Source: an uncultured Sphingomonas sp.
GTDB lineage: Bacteria > Pseudomonadota > Alphaproteobacteria > Sphingomonadales > Sphingomonadaceae
Length of the DNA stretch: 52,604 nt
Assembly (NCBI GenBank): GCA_913775795.1
Contig: CAJYLT010000020.1
Span: 1-52,604, forward strand
Reading direction: 5' to 3'
Shown: in pieces, positions 44,337 to 52,604 of the stretch
Position numbering within the stretch: the stretch's first letter is position 1
Layout of the letters: the number at the start of each line of letters is the position of its first letter
Translations under genes and position numbers: made by a program
The notes under the pieces: model-generated
What the model was told of the DNA's origin: nothing
What the model saw: only the letters and a program-made list of their open reading frames with translations
The model's database searches: none

Positions 44337-45347
44337 TCAGATCGCGCCGATCGCCTTGATGACGGCGCTTTGCCCCGCGATCAGGTCGGGGAACCGCGCG
44401 GGCGCCTCGTCAAGGGCGAAGCTGTGCGAGTGGAGTGCCGCGAGCGGGACCCTGCCCGCGCGGACGGCGGCGATGACGTGCTCGAAATCGGCGCGCGTCG
44501 CGTTCCGCGAGCCGAGCAGCGTCGTCTCCCGCTTGTGGAATTCGGGATCGTTGAAGGCGATGTCGGCCGCGACGATGCTGACGAGGACATAGGCGCCGCC
44601 ATGCGCGACATAACCGAAACCCGCCGCCATCGCCTGCGGATTGCCGGTCGCGTCGAAGACTGCGTCGTAGAACTCGCCCTCGGTCGCGGCGGCCAGCCGA
44701 TCGGCCAGCCCCGCATCGGCGACCTCGCCCCGGTCCAGCCCCGCTGCCGCAAGGCCCAGCGCCAGCCGATCGGCGTTGCGATCGACCAGCGTCACCTGCG
44801 CCCCGGCAAGGCGAGCGAAGATGCCCGTCGCCAGCCCGATCGGCCCGGCCCCGACCACCAGCACCCGCTCGCCCCCGGTCAGCGCAGCGCGGCGCACGGC
44901 ATGCGCCCCGATTGCGAGGAACTCGATCATCGCCGCCTGATCCAGCGTCAGCCCCTCGGTCGGCAGCACATAGGCTTCCGGCACCGACAGATATTCGGCC
45001 ATGCCGCCGTCGACATGGACGCCCAAGACCCGAATCCGCACGCAGCAATTGGGCTTGTCCTTGCGACAGGCAATGCAAACCCCGCAGGCAAGATAGGGAA
45101 TGACCGTTACCACTTGGCCCGGTGCCAGCGGCGATCCGGCATCCGCCGCCTCGACCGTACCGGCCAGTTCGTGACCCATGACGCGCGGATAGCTCAGATA
45201 GGGCTGGTTGCCGCCATAGATGTGATAATCGGTGCCGCAGATGCCCACCCGGCGGATGCGGATCAGCACTTCGCCCGGCTGCCGCTCGGGTCGCGGTCGC
45301 TCGGCGAGGCTGAGGACGCCGGGCCGGTCGCAGACGATCGTCTTCAT
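44337..45347 (-). CDS. Zinc-containing alcohol dehydrogenase family protein
   Basis: The 336-residue protein has the MDR pattern: catalytic zinc ligands Cys37 (in GICGTDYH) with His59 and Glu60 (MGHE), the structural zinc cysteines in the 92-105 region (ACGVCIACRKDKPNCC), and the Rossmann motif VLVVGAGPIGLATGI near 171. It resembles sorbitol/threonine/galactitol-type dehydrogenases that oxidise polyols or sugar alcohols. The start overlaps the stop of the sugar symporter gene (ATGA), so it is in one unit with it. A sugar or sugar-acid substrate fits the neighbours. Confidence 0.93.
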   Translation of the reverse strand: MKTIVCDRPGVLSLAERPRPERQPGEVLIRIRRVGICGTDYHIYGGNQPYLSYPRVMGHELAGTVEAADAGSPLAPGQVVTVIPYLACGVCIACRKDKPNCCVRIRVLGVHVDGGMAEYLSVPEAYVLPTEGLTLDQAAMIEFLAIGAHAVRRAALTGGERVLVVGAGPIGLATGIFARLAGAQVTLVDRNADRLALGLAAAGLDRGEVADAGLADRLAAATEGEFYDAVFDATGNPQAMAAGFGYVAHGGAYVLVSIVAADIAFNDPEFHKRETTLLGSRNATRADFEHVIAAVRAGRVPLAALHSHSFALDEAPARFPDLIAGQSAVIKAIGAI

Positions 45348-46639
45348 GCCGTGACTCCCGCCGGCCGGCGCGCGCGCAGCGCAAAGAAGAACACCGCCAT
45401 GAAACAACCCGCCGGCACCAGCATCGCCGCGGCAATGCCGAAACGGTCGGACACGAAGCCCATCAGCCCGGTCAGCACCGCCCCGCCGATGATCGCCATG
45501 ATGATGAGCGACGCCCCCGTCCGGGCCAGCGGCCCCAACCCCTCCATCCCGAGCGCGAAGATCGTCGGAAACTGGATCGACATGAAGAAGCTAGCCGCGA
45601 CCAGCGCATAGAGCCCGGCACTGCCCGGTGCGAGCCAGGCGACCAAAGTCAGCGCAAAGCTGATCGCCGCGAACAGCGCGAGCAGCCGCGCCGGTGCGAT
45701 CCGCGTCATCAGCGCCGAACCGGCGAACCGGCCGACCCCGAACAGGAGCAGGCTGGCGAACAGGAAATCGGCGGCGCTCGCCTCGGTCGTCCCCGGCATC
45801 CCCGCCTGGACATAGCGGATGGTGTAGCTCCACAGCCCCACCTGCGCCCCGACATAGAAGAATTGCGCCGCCGCCGCGCCGAGCAGGCGCGGGCGACGCA
45901 GCACGTCGATGAAGCGGCCGCCGCTCCCCTCGAACTCGCGCGACGAATGCTGCGGAAACCGGATCAGCAGCGCGGCGACCGCGACCCCCAGCACGACGAG
46001 GCCGATGACCAGATACGGCCCCTGCACCGCCAGCACCGCTTCGCGATAGACCGCCGTCTGCTGCGCGGCGGGCATCGCGGCGATCGCGGCATCGTCGTGC
46101 GCGACCCTGCCGAGGATGAAGTACTTGCCGATCGCGACCCCGGCGAGCGTACCGACCGGATTGGCCGCCTGTGCCCAGTTCAGCCGCCGCGCCGCGCCCG
46201 CCGGGTCGCCGATCTCGGTCATCAGCGGATTGGCGGAGGTTTCGAGGAAGGCAAGCCCGCAGGCGATGACGAACAGCGCAGCGAGGAAATAGTGATATTC
46301 GCCGAACTGCGCCGCGGGATAGAAGAGTGTCGCGCCCGCGGCATAGAGCAACAGCCCGGCGACGATCGCGGGCTTGTACCCGCGCGCGCGCGTCAGCATC
46401 GCCGCGGGGACCGCAAACAGGAAATAGCCGAGATAGAATACCTGCTGGACGAAGCTGGTCTCGAAATCGCTGAGGACGAACGCCTTCCTGAACTGTGCGA
46501 TCAGGATGTCGTTGAGGTTGTTGGCCATGCCCCACAGGAAGAACAGGCAGACCGTCAGGACCAGCGCGGGCCGCAGCGCCGCGGGGGTCGTACGCTCGGT
46601 CATGCGCGCGCCGTCGCGATCCAATGGCTCGCCCGTCAT
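45344..46639 (-). CDS. Sugar MFS transporter (FucP-like)
   Basis: The 431-residue protein is a 12-helix MFS transporter of the fucose/glucose/galactose permease group: FFLWGMANNLNDILIAQFRKAF (near residues 33-54) is the signature start, and GLAFLETSANPLM and LNWAQAANPVGTLAGV are characteristic of FHS sugar symporters. It imports a monosaccharide across the inner membrane, probably with H+. The start at 46639 has a GGAGAGGCGA leader. An earlier in-frame ATG would overlap the regulator-side gap, and a later one lacks a ribosome binding site. A divergent FadR-type regulator gene is 182 bases away. Confidence 0.93.
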   Translation of the reverse strand: MTGEPLDRDGARMTERTTPAALRPALVLTVCLFFLWGMANNLNDILIAQFRKAFVLSDFETSFVQQVFYLGYFLFAVPAAMLTRARGYKPAIVAGLLLYAAGATLFYPAAQFGEYHYFLAALFVIACGLAFLETSANPLMTEIGDPAGAARRLNWAQAANPVGTLAGVAIGKYFILGRVAHDDAAIAAMPAAQQTAVYREAVLAVQGPYLVIGLVVLGVAVAALLIRFPQHSSREFEGSGGRFIDVLRRPRLLGAAAAQFFYVGAQVGLWSYTIRYVQAGMPGTTEASAADFLFASLLLFGVGRFAGSALMTRIAPARLLALFAAISFALTLVAWLAPGSAGLYALVAASFFMSIQFPTIFALGMEGLGPLARTGASLIIMAIIGGAVLTGLMGFVSDRFGIAAAMLVPAGCFMAVFFFALRARRPAGVTA

Positions 46640-46724
46640 TCGCCTCTCCCCGGCTCTATGCGTCCGCATAATCGCCCCTAGCGCCGGAACCGACCGGCAC
46701 ATCCGCGTCACTGGGTGCGGCAAC

Positions 46725-46735
46725 TCATCAGACAA
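46725..46735. promoter_or_regulatory. Candidate GntR/FadR operator
   Basis: The minus strand reads TTGTCTGATGA, one base off the FadR-subfamily half-site pattern TNGTNNNACNA. It lies in the 182-base gap between the divergent symporter and regulator genes. The same gap has a separated inverted repeat ATCCGAC/GTCGGAT (46750-46756 and 46785-46791) flanking the likely regulator start region. Either could be the operator of the GntR protein encoded at 46822. Confidence 0.35.
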
Positions 46736-46821
46736 GTCAATGCAAGGCGATCCGACAGGTTTCGGTTGCCGATCCGCCGCTTTCGTCGGATAAGATCGCG
46801 GTCCGGCGGGGGTAAAAGGTA

Positions 46822-47604
46822 ATGGCGCGAGAGGATGAGCGGACCCGAAGCGCCCCCAGCGCGCGCCTGTACCGGCATGTCATCGACGTGCTGCGCGCCG
46901 AGATCGAAGGCGGCGCGCTTCAGCCCGGTGATCGGCTGCCCTCCGAGAAAGGGCTGGTCGAACGCTTCGCCGTCAGCCGGTTGACGATCCGCGAGGCAGT
47001 GATCGGGCTCGAAATCCTCGGGCTGGTCGAGCCGCGCCGTGGCTCGGGCGTCTTTGTTCGCAGCAATCGGGCAACGCGGGACATGCAGGCCGGCAGTCTC
47101 GATATCGGCCCCGTCGAACTGATCGAAGCGCGCCGGATCGTCGAGGTCCAGACCGCCGCGCTCGCCGCGCTGGAGGCGACCGACGAACAGATCGCCGCGA
47201 TGCGCGATATCCTCGCCGACATGGACAAGGAGGAGCGCGCCGAGGGCAATGCCGAGTGGATCGCCGACCGCGATTTCCACCTCGCCATCGCGCGGGCGTC
47301 GCAGAATGTGGTGCTGGCGATGATGGTCGAGACGATGTGGGACCTGCGCCGCCGATCGCCGCTGTCGCACGAGATGCTCGAACGGATCGCGCGCGCCGGA
47401 CAGACCCCGCGCATCGCCGACCATCACCGCATTCTGGAGGCGATCGAGAGGCGCGATCCGACCGCGGCGCGGCGGGCGATGCGCGCGCATCTCGACCGGG
47501 TGATGGCCGATCTGCTCGACTTCACCGAGCTCGAGGCGAAGGCACGCGTGTCGACCGAGATCGCCGATCGGCGCGAAACCGCAAGGCGCCGCGCCGCGAT
47601 CTGA
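46822..47604 (+). CDS. FadR/GntR family transcriptional regulator
   Basis: The 260-residue protein has the N-terminal winged helix-turn-helix of GntR (LYRHVIDVLRAEIEGGALQPGDRLPSEKGLVERFAVSRLTIREAVIGLEILGLVEPRRGSGVFV, residues 16-78) and a C-terminal FCD effector domain with the metal-site pattern DRDFHLAIARAS near 149 and HHRILEAIERRD near 203. It probably represses the sugar genes until a sugar acid or phosphate binds. The divergent symporter and dehydrogenase genes and the DUF1080/oxidoreductase genes downstream are candidate targets. The start has GGTAAAAGGT as an A-rich leader. Confidence 0.93.
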   Translation: MAREDERTRSAPSARLYRHVIDVLRAEIEGGALQPGDRLPSEKGLVERFAVSRLTIREAVIGLEILGLVEPRRGSGVFVRSNRATRDMQAGSLDIGPVELIEARRIVEVQTAALAALEATDEQIAAMRDILADMDKEERAEGNAEWIADRDFHLAIARASQNVVLAMMVETMWDLRRRSPLSHEMLERIARAGQTPRIADHHRILEAIERRDPTAARRAMRAHLDRVMADLLDFTELEAKARVSTEIADRRETARRRAAI

Positions 47605-47623
47605 CCGCCATGCGTCAGATGGG

Positions 47624-48553
47624 TCAGCCGGCGACGCGAACGGGCGGGAGCCGGTCGATCGGTTCGACGACGATATCCCGGAACCAGGTTTCGGCCCCTT
47701 CCGACTGCAACTGGATCCGCCCGTGCGTCAGCGGTACGCGGCGGCCGTCGGGCGCGATCGTCGCGAGGTCGCGGACTTCCGCCACCGGTACGCCGTTGAC
47801 GACATGCACCGCGCGGTCGCCGACGACGTAGAGATCGAGCGTGTTCCACTGCCCCACCGGCCGCTCGGCATCGGTCGCCGCCTCGACGTTCCAGGTGGGC
47901 GTGCCGTTGACGATGTCGATCGCCCGCCCGCCCGCGCGGTAGCGCAGGTGCGGGGCGATGATCTTCGGGTCGAACGCGACCGTCGTGCGCCCGCGTAGCT
48001 GGCTGCCCACGGCAACGATCATGCCCGTCGATCCGGTCATGATCTCGAACTCGGTCGACGGTTGCCAAGTGCCGAACACTTCCCCCGGCTGCCCATGGCT
48101 ATGATAGAGCAGGCCGTTGTTGCGCGGCTGCTTTTCGCGCGGGGCGTACGTCCTGCCGCCCCATCTGAACTGGAGCCGCAGGTGATAATTGGACAGGTCG
48201 GCCCGGTGGATCAGGCTGCCCCAGGTTTCGCCCTTCACCCAGATGGCGGGCCTGCCGTCGATCGAGCGGACGGCGAAGTCGCCGCCGGTGTCGCGCGAGC
48301 GTCCGATGGGCCGCGCATCGGGACCGGCATTGTAGGTGATCGCCGGGTCGGCATAGCCGAGCCACGCCTGCCACCCGTCGAGCGTCCGGCCGTCGAACAG
48401 GGCGACGGGCTTGCCGGTCGCCTTCGGGATATCGGTCAGCGTCAGGCGTTGCGGCGTCGTCGCCGGGGGCCCGGCGATCGCGCGCGCCGCCTCGATCGAC
48501 TGCTGCGCGGACGCGGGCGCCGCGAGCGCCAGCAGTGCGACGAGCGCTCTCAT
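47624..48553 (-). CDS. DUF1080 (3-keto-disaccharide hydrolase fold) protein, exported
   Basis: The 309-residue protein has a signal peptide (residues 1-17, ALLALAAPASAQQ) and the DUF1080/3-keto-disaccharide hydrolase fold: LFDGRTLDGWQAW near residues 54-66, GSLIHRADLSNYHLRLQFRWGGRTYAPREKQPRNNGLLYHSHG near 110-152, and GPIRLQ-like HGRIQLQSEGAETWFRDIVVEPID at the end. Recent family work ties this fold to cleavage of 3-keto-glycosides. Its start overlaps the stop of an exported Gfo/Idh/MocA oxidoreductase (ATGA). That pairing suggests an oxidation-then-cleavage route. It ends 19 bases from the convergent GntR gene. Confidence 0.87.
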   Translation of the reverse strand: MRALVALLALAAPASAQQSIEAARAIAGPPATTPQRLTLTDIPKATGKPVALFDGRTLDGWQAWLGYADPAITYNAGPDARPIGRSRDTGGDFAVRSIDGRPAIWVKGETWGSLIHRADLSNYHLRLQFRWGGRTYAPREKQPRNNGLLYHSHGQPGEVFGTWQPSTEFEIMTGSTGMIVAVGSQLRGRTTVAFDPKIIAPHLRYRAGGRAIDIVNGTPTWNVEAATDAERPVGQWNTLDLYVVGDRAVHVVNGVPVAEVRDLATIAPDGRRVPLTHGRIQLQSEGAETWFRDIVVEPIDRLPPVRVAG

Positions 48554-49866
48554 CGCGCGGCCAGTCGATAGGGCGCGCGATAACGCGGGGTGATGAGCGC
48601 ATTGGCCCCCGCGTCGTTCCCGAAGCGACCCGCCCGCGCATCCCATTCGACGCGGCGGCCGGTGCGATAGGCGACGTTGCCCATCTGGCAGACGATCGCC
48701 GTCGCCGCCGCCTCGCCGATCGGACAGGCAGGGGTGCGCGCGCGATCCTTGATGCAGGCGACGAAGTCGGCGGTGTGTCGCACCAGCCCGTCGTCGCGGC
48801 TGGGGGTGATCGGCACCGCGGGGCTCAGTGGCTTGCCGTCGCTCGTCTCCGGGATCACCTGCCACCCGCCGCGGTCGACCACGACGGTGCCGCGCTCACC
48901 GATGAAGGCGACGCCGTGGTCGCGCCCGCCATAGGGTCCCTGCCCGATCCCCACCGCATGTTCCCATTCGAGCAGGTGGTCGCCGAAGTCGAAGATCGCG
49001 GTCTGCGTGTCGGGCGTCTCCATCGCGGAGTTCGGATAACCGAACGCCCCCCCGATCGAGGTAACCGCGCGCGGCACGTCCGACTTCATCCCCATCCGCG
49101 CAATATCGATCAGGTGGACGCCCCAGTCGGTCATCAGCCCGCCGGCATAGTCCCAGTACCAGCGCCAGCTGAAATGGAAGCGGTTGGGATTGAACGCGCG
49201 CGCGGGCGCGGGGCCGAGCCAGCGGTCGTAGTTCACCCCCGCAGGCGCCGGGCCGTCGGGCTGCGGCGCAACGCGCTTCATCCAGCCCATATAGGCCCAT
49301 GCCTTGACCTTGCGCACGCGGCCGACCTTGCCCGACTGCACGTGCGCGGTCGCGTCGGCCCAGTGGCGGGCGCTGCGCTGCCATTGCCCCACCTGCACGA
49401 CGCCGCCGTGCCGCGCCTGTGCCGCCACCATCGCGCGGCATTCGGCGATCGAGTTGCCCAGCGGCTTCTCGCAATAGGCGTGCTTGCCCGCCGACAGCGC
49501 GTCGATCAGTTGCAGCGCGTGCCAGTGATCGGGCGTCGCGATGATGACCGCATCGACCGAGCGATCGTCGAGCATCCGGCGGTAATCGTCGTAGAGGCGC
49601 GGCGCGTGCCCCGCCTTGCGCAGCTCGGCCCCACGCTCCGCCAGCACGCGCGCATCGACATCGGCAAGCGCGACGGGGACGACGTCGCCACCCTTCATCA
49701 TCGCCTGAAGGTCGCTCCAGCCCATCCCCTTGCAGCCGATGACGCCGACCTGCAGCTTGTCGCTGGCCGCGACGCGGCGGCGCGTCTGGGCAAAGGCGGG
49801 ACCGGCCATCAGCGAGGCGGCAAGGCCTCCCGCGATCAGCCCGCGGCGGTCGATCCCTCCAGTCAT
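48550..49866 (-). CDS. Exported Gfo/Idh/MocA family oxidoreductase
   Basis: The 438-residue protein has a twin-arginine-like signal (DRRGLIAGGLAASLMAGPAFA, residues 6-26), then a Rossmann domain (LQVGVIGCKGMGWSDLQAM near 38-56) with the family lysine in HAYCEKPLG near 127-135 and the Gfo/Idh/MocA C-domain (WYWDYAGGLMTDWGVHLIDIARMG near 232-255). Tat export fits a protein that must fold around NAD(P) before export. It oxidises a sugar, likely at C3, as known for some members. The DUF1080 gene overlaps it by four bases. It follows the GH35 gene by 16 bases. Confidence 0.9.
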   Translation of the reverse strand: MTGGIDRRGLIAGGLAASLMAGPAFAQTRRRVAASDKLQVGVIGCKGMGWSDLQAMMKGGDVVPVALADVDARVLAERGAELRKAGHAPRLYDDYRRMLDDRSVDAVIIATPDHWHALQLIDALSAGKHAYCEKPLGNSIAECRAMVAAQARHGGVVQVGQWQRSARHWADATAHVQSGKVGRVRKVKAWAYMGWMKRVAPQPDGPAPAGVNYDRWLGPAPARAFNPNRFHFSWRWYWDYAGGLMTDWGVHLIDIARMGMKSDVPRAVTSIGGAFGYPNSAMETPDTQTAIFDFGDHLLEWEHAVGIGQGPYGGRDHGVAFIGERGTVVVDRGGWQVIPETSDGKPLSPAVPITPSRDDGLVRHTADFVACIKDRARTPACPIGEAAATAIVCQMGNVAYRTGRRVEWDARAGRFGNDAGANALITPRYRAPYRLAAR

Positions 49867-49882
49867 TCCCCTCTCCCCCCGG

Positions 49883-51484
49883 TCAGCGATAAGTGCCCAT
49901 CGTCACGCGCAGCATCACAGGTTCGCCCGTGAAATTAAAGCCATAGTCGGTCTGGTCGCCGTTCCACAGCCGCGTCGTCATCCATTTGCCGGCGACGAAG
50001 CTGCCTTCTTCGGCGCGGATGATCTCCCCCGCCTCCCCCTTCGCCGGCGCGGCGAGCGAAAGGCGGGCGCGGACATTCGCGCCGGCGACCAGGAAGGTGT
50101 CGGGGGCGATCTGCGCCGCGACCATGCCGCCCACCGGGCGATCGGCGTCGGGGTGCGCGGCGGTCGGCAACCACTTGCTCCACTCGGCCTCGCCCATCTG
50201 CCACTGGCCGTATTCGGCGGCGATCTTCCAGCGGCCCATGACCACCGACTGTTGCGGCATGTCCTTGGCCGTGCCCCAGGTCGGATGATCGCGCGCAATC
50301 CGTGCCCAATCCGAGGCCATCGGCGCGAACAGCTTGTAGGGCGCTGCGAACGCCTCGATCACCCCGCCGTCGAAGCTCTTGGCGCCGAGCGGATAATTGA
50401 AGAACCCCGTCGCATCCATGCCGAACGGCGCGAACCCGATCGCACCCCTGCCGAGTGCGGGCCAGAAGAAGCGTGCATAGTCGGCGGCGTTGCCGATCTC
50501 GGGCACCATCAGCGCGTTGTCGGGGCGCGCGTATTTGTCGAGAAAGGCGGCGACGTCCGCTGCCTTGCGGTTGTAGATGTCGGGCGCGAGCAGGTCGATG
50601 TGCGGGGCCGCCGCCTTCCACACCGGGATCACGTTCCAGTTCGGCCCGCCCGAGGGGCCGACCTCGCCCCCCTCATCGGTGAACGCGCTGCCAAGGGCTG
50701 CGTTGACGTACATCGGCAGCGGCTTCACCGCCTTGCCCGCCGCCGCGATCGCATCGACGTAGCGGGCGAGGTGCCAGGTCTGGAAGAACTGCTGGGCGCG
50801 CTTGCCGAACACCGCTTCCCATGTCCCCGGCTGGACCTTCAACGCGCGGACCAGCTCGGCGGGGACCGGCCCCCCGAACAGCTTGTCGGCGGCATGGTCG
50901 CGGGCGAGGCGATAGCTCCCCGCCTCATTCTCGACCTGCACCATGACGACGGTGTTCTGCGTATCGTTCTTCGCCAGATGCGTCATCAGCGCGACAAAGG
51001 CGCGACGGTCGGCGGCGAGCGTCTCGGTCCCGTGCGGGCTAAGCGCATAATGCGCGCTGCCGTCCGCCGTCCGCATCCGCGGGAACCGCTTGCCGTCGCG
51101 CTTCACCCATTCGGGCGCGTAACTCGCCCCGGTGTTCTTCCACGTCCCGAACCACAGGAGGACGAGCCGCTTGTCATGCTCACGCGCCTCGGCCAGCAGC
51201 GTGTCGACGAAGCCGAAGTCGAACCTGCCCTCGACCGGCTCGACCTGTTCCCAGGCGATCGGCATTTCGAGCGTGTTGGCGTGCATCGCCTCCACCACCG
51301 GCCACACCCTGGGCAGCGCGGCAGGATAGTTGGACGAATTGTTCGCCTGTGCGCCCAGCATCAGGAAGGGCTTGCCGTCGACGATCAGCGCGTGGCGACC
51401 GTCCTTGGTTTCCAGCCTTGGAAGCGGATTTTGTTGCGCAGCAATCGGCGACGCGATCAGCGCGAGGGCGAGTAGTGCCCTCAC
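49883..51484 (-). CDS. GH35 family glycosidase (beta-galactosidase-like), with DUF5597-like C-terminus
   Basis: The 533-residue exported protein (signal residues 1-16, [14 protein letters not shown]) has a GH35 barrel: [15 protein letters not shown] near residues 37-51, [10 protein letters not shown] with acid/base Glu187, and LMVPEIGN with the nucleophile Glu329. A C-terminal domain after about residue 400 ([24 protein letters not shown]) resembles the DUF5597 domain that follows GH35 in such proteins. It removes beta-linked galactose or a related sugar from an oligosaccharide. The start overlaps the GH31 gene by four bases (ATGA). It is in the same orientation as the oxidoreductase and DUF1080 genes. 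Confidence 0.9.
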   Translation of the reverse strand: MRALLALALIASPIAAQQNPLPRLETKDGRHALIVDGKPFLMLGAQANNSSNYPAALPRVWPVVEAMHANTLEMPIAWEQVEPVEGRFDFGFVDTLLAEAREHDKRLVLLWFGTWKNTGASYAPEWVKRDGKRFPRMRTADGSAHYALSPHGTETLAADRRAFVALMTHLAKNDTQNTVVMVQVENEAGSYRLARDHAADKLFGGPVPAELVRALKVQPGTWEAVFGKRAQQFFQTWHLARYVDAIAAAGKAVKPLPMYVNAALGSAFTDEGGEVGPSGGPNWNVIPVWKAAAPHIDLLAPDIYNRKAADVAAFLDKYARPDNALMVPEIGNAADYARFFWPALGRGAIGFAPFGMDATGFFNYPLGAKSFDGGVIEAFAAPYKLFAPMASDWARIARDHPTWGTAKDMPQQSVVMGRWKIAAEYGQWQMGEAEWSKWLPTAAHPDADRPVGGMVAAQIAPDTFLVAGANVRARLSLAAPAKGEAGEIIRAEEGSFVAGKWMTTRLWNGDQTDYGFNFTGEPVMLRVTMGTYR

Positions 51485-52604
51485 TGGCCGCGGACCACCT
51501 GAACCAGCGACGCGGCATCCTGCCCGGTGGGCAGCCGCCCGCTCGCCAACAGCCGGCCGGTCGCGTCGTTCCAGACGAGCTCGACCTTCCTGCCCCCGCC
51601 GCGCTGATAGGCGTTGGTGACGCCATCATCGTCATAGAGCGTGAAGCGCGCGTCGCGGCCGGGATAGACGCGGATCGCGGTCAGCGCCTGCTTCTCGCTC
51701 GTGTTCTTGACGCCCGCGCCCACCGGCACGATCGACCCGGCGCGCACGAACAGCGGCATCCGCTCGATCGGCGCCGCCGCCTCGATCGTCTGGCCGCCGG
51801 GGTAGCGCCTGTTGGTCCAGTAATCGTACCAGTCGGTCCCGGCGGGCAGGTAGACCGACCGGCTCGTCCGCCCCTGCTCGACCACGGGCGCGACGAGGAA
51901 GGCGGGGCCGAACATATACTGGTCGCGAATGTCGGCGACCTTGGGGTCGCTGCCGAAATCCATGAATAGCGCGCGCATGAACGGCGCCCCGCCCTCGTAC
52001 GTCTGCCGCCCCAGCGAATAGAGGTACGGGATCATCGCATAGCGAAGCCGCAGCCACTCGGCGAGGATCGGCTCGGCCGCCGCGCCATATTCCCAGATCG
52101 CGGTCGCGGGTCGCTGGCCGTGGATGCGCAGCGTGGGCGTGAAGCTGTTATACTGGAACCAGCGGACGAAGAGTTCGGGATAGTCGCGATAGTCCGGCCC
52201 CATCGCCGTGGCGCCCGCGGGGTCGACCAGCACCGGCCGCTCCGCCTTCGGCCCGTTGGGCCACTGCCACCCGCCGGTATCGCTGCTGGTATAGGCGATA
52301 CCGCTTGCCGCCATGCCCAGCGTCGCCGGCACTTGCCGCTTCAATGCTTCCCAACTGGCGTGCACGTCTGCGGTCCAGAAGATCGCGCCCGACGCCTGCG
52401 CGCCGGTATAGGCCGCACGCGCGAGGATCAGGTTGCGGAAGTCGGGCCGGTCCTTCGCCGACCCCTCCGCCACGCCGCCGGTGTGGACCAGCGGAAAGAG
52501 ATTGTAGAAGCGGTCGCCCGAGCCGATCGAATAGAATTTGCCCGCGGGCACCAGATCCGGTTCGGTCTCGTCGAGCCAGAACCAGTCGAAGCCTTCGCTC
52601 GCCA
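51481..52604 (-). CDS. GH31 alpha-xylosidase/alpha-glucosidase (partial, N-terminus outside window)
   Basis: The reading frame enters from the window edge. The first visible residues, [20 protein letters not shown], contain the GH31 nucleophile Asp in WLDETEPD. Further on are the acid/base Asp in [12 protein letters not shown], the aromatic [16 protein letters not shown], and the [14 protein letters not shown] motif. The C-terminal beta-domain has [14 protein letters not shown] and [17 protein letters not shown], also diagnostic. The order of motifs and the TEP sequence match the alpha-xylosidase branch better than the classical alpha-glucosidases, but I cannot separate them with certainty. 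It is overlapped by the GH35 gene. With GH35 it suggests a xyloglucan-like substrate. Confidence 0.9.
   Translation of the reverse strand, partial: ASEGFDWFWLDETEPDLVPAGKFYSIGSGDRFYNLFPLVHTGGVAEGSAKDRPDFRNLILARAAYTGAQASGAIFWTADVHASWEALKRQVPATLGMAASGIAYTSSDTGGWQWPNGPKAERPVLVDPAGATAMGPDYRDYPELFVRWFQYNSFTPTLRIHGQRPATAIWEYGAAAEPILAEWLRLRYAMIPYLYSLGRQTYEGGAPFMRALFMDFGSDPKVADIRDQYMFGPAFLVAPVVEQGRTSRSVYLPAGTDWYDYWTNRRYPGGQTIEAAAPIERMPLFVRAGSIVPVGAGVKNTSEKQALTAIRVYPGRDARFTLYDDDGVTNAYQRGGGRKVELVWNDATGRLLASGRLPTGQDAASLVQVVRGQ

Overview
The window is a high-GC chromosomal segment with dense, often overlapping gene pairs (ATGA and GTGA junctions). The flg operon arrangement, sigma-54 and sigma-28 flagellar promoters, a TonB-dependent receptor with a FecI/FecR-type pair, a split glutamate synthase operon and typical dispersed palindromes point to an alphaproteobacterium, most likely a sphingomonad. 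That assignment is inference from gene content; no marker such as 16S rRNA is present.

Layout. 1-3356: end of a cytochrome c maturation locus (ccmA, partial ccmB), a small zinc-protease-like protein, pterin dehydratase (phhB), an enoyl-CoA hydratase-family gene and two tandem hotdog thioesterases. 3360-20724: a flagellar cluster. motAB read leftward from a sigma-28-type promoter. flgBCDEFGHIJKL read leftward from a near-perfect sigma-54 promoter. Reading rightward are a divergent second MotA/MotB-like pair with flgA, then flgM-flgN, then a sigma-54 driven operon of a lytic transglycosylase, flhA and fliA. 20731-22881: small housekeeping genes, including a GST-fold protein that may be the cell-division factor FzlA. 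23011-29548: glutamate synthase in the order gltD, a secreted DUF2059 protein, gltB, all overlapping. 29710-31492: uppP and a complex-I NDUFA9-like protein. 31648-31734: tRNA-Leu(CAG).

32006-42325 is a carbohydrate uptake and hydrolysis module on the plus strand: trehalase, ECF sigma factor, FecR anti-sigma factor, TonB-dependent receptor with an STN signalling domain, an unassigned six-hairpin glycosidase-like protein and a GH3 beta-glucosidase. 42333-44318 is a LysR regulator divergent from a PNPOx-family/VOC pair. 44337-52604 is a second sugar locus: alcohol dehydrogenase, FucP-like sugar symporter, divergent FadR/GntR regulator, DUF1080 (3-keto-disaccharide hydrolase fold) overlapping an exported Gfo/Idh/MocA oxidoreductase, a GH35 beta-galactosidase and a partial GH31 alpha-xylosidase/alpha-glucosidase.

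The parts most worth following up are the second, degenerate stator pair inside the flagellar cluster, the FlgH that lacks a lipidation cysteine, the sigma/FecR/receptor module with the unassigned glycosidase, the probable periplasmic oxidation-then-cleavage (3-keto-glycoside) step in the second sugar locus, and the secreted protein coupled between gltD and gltB.
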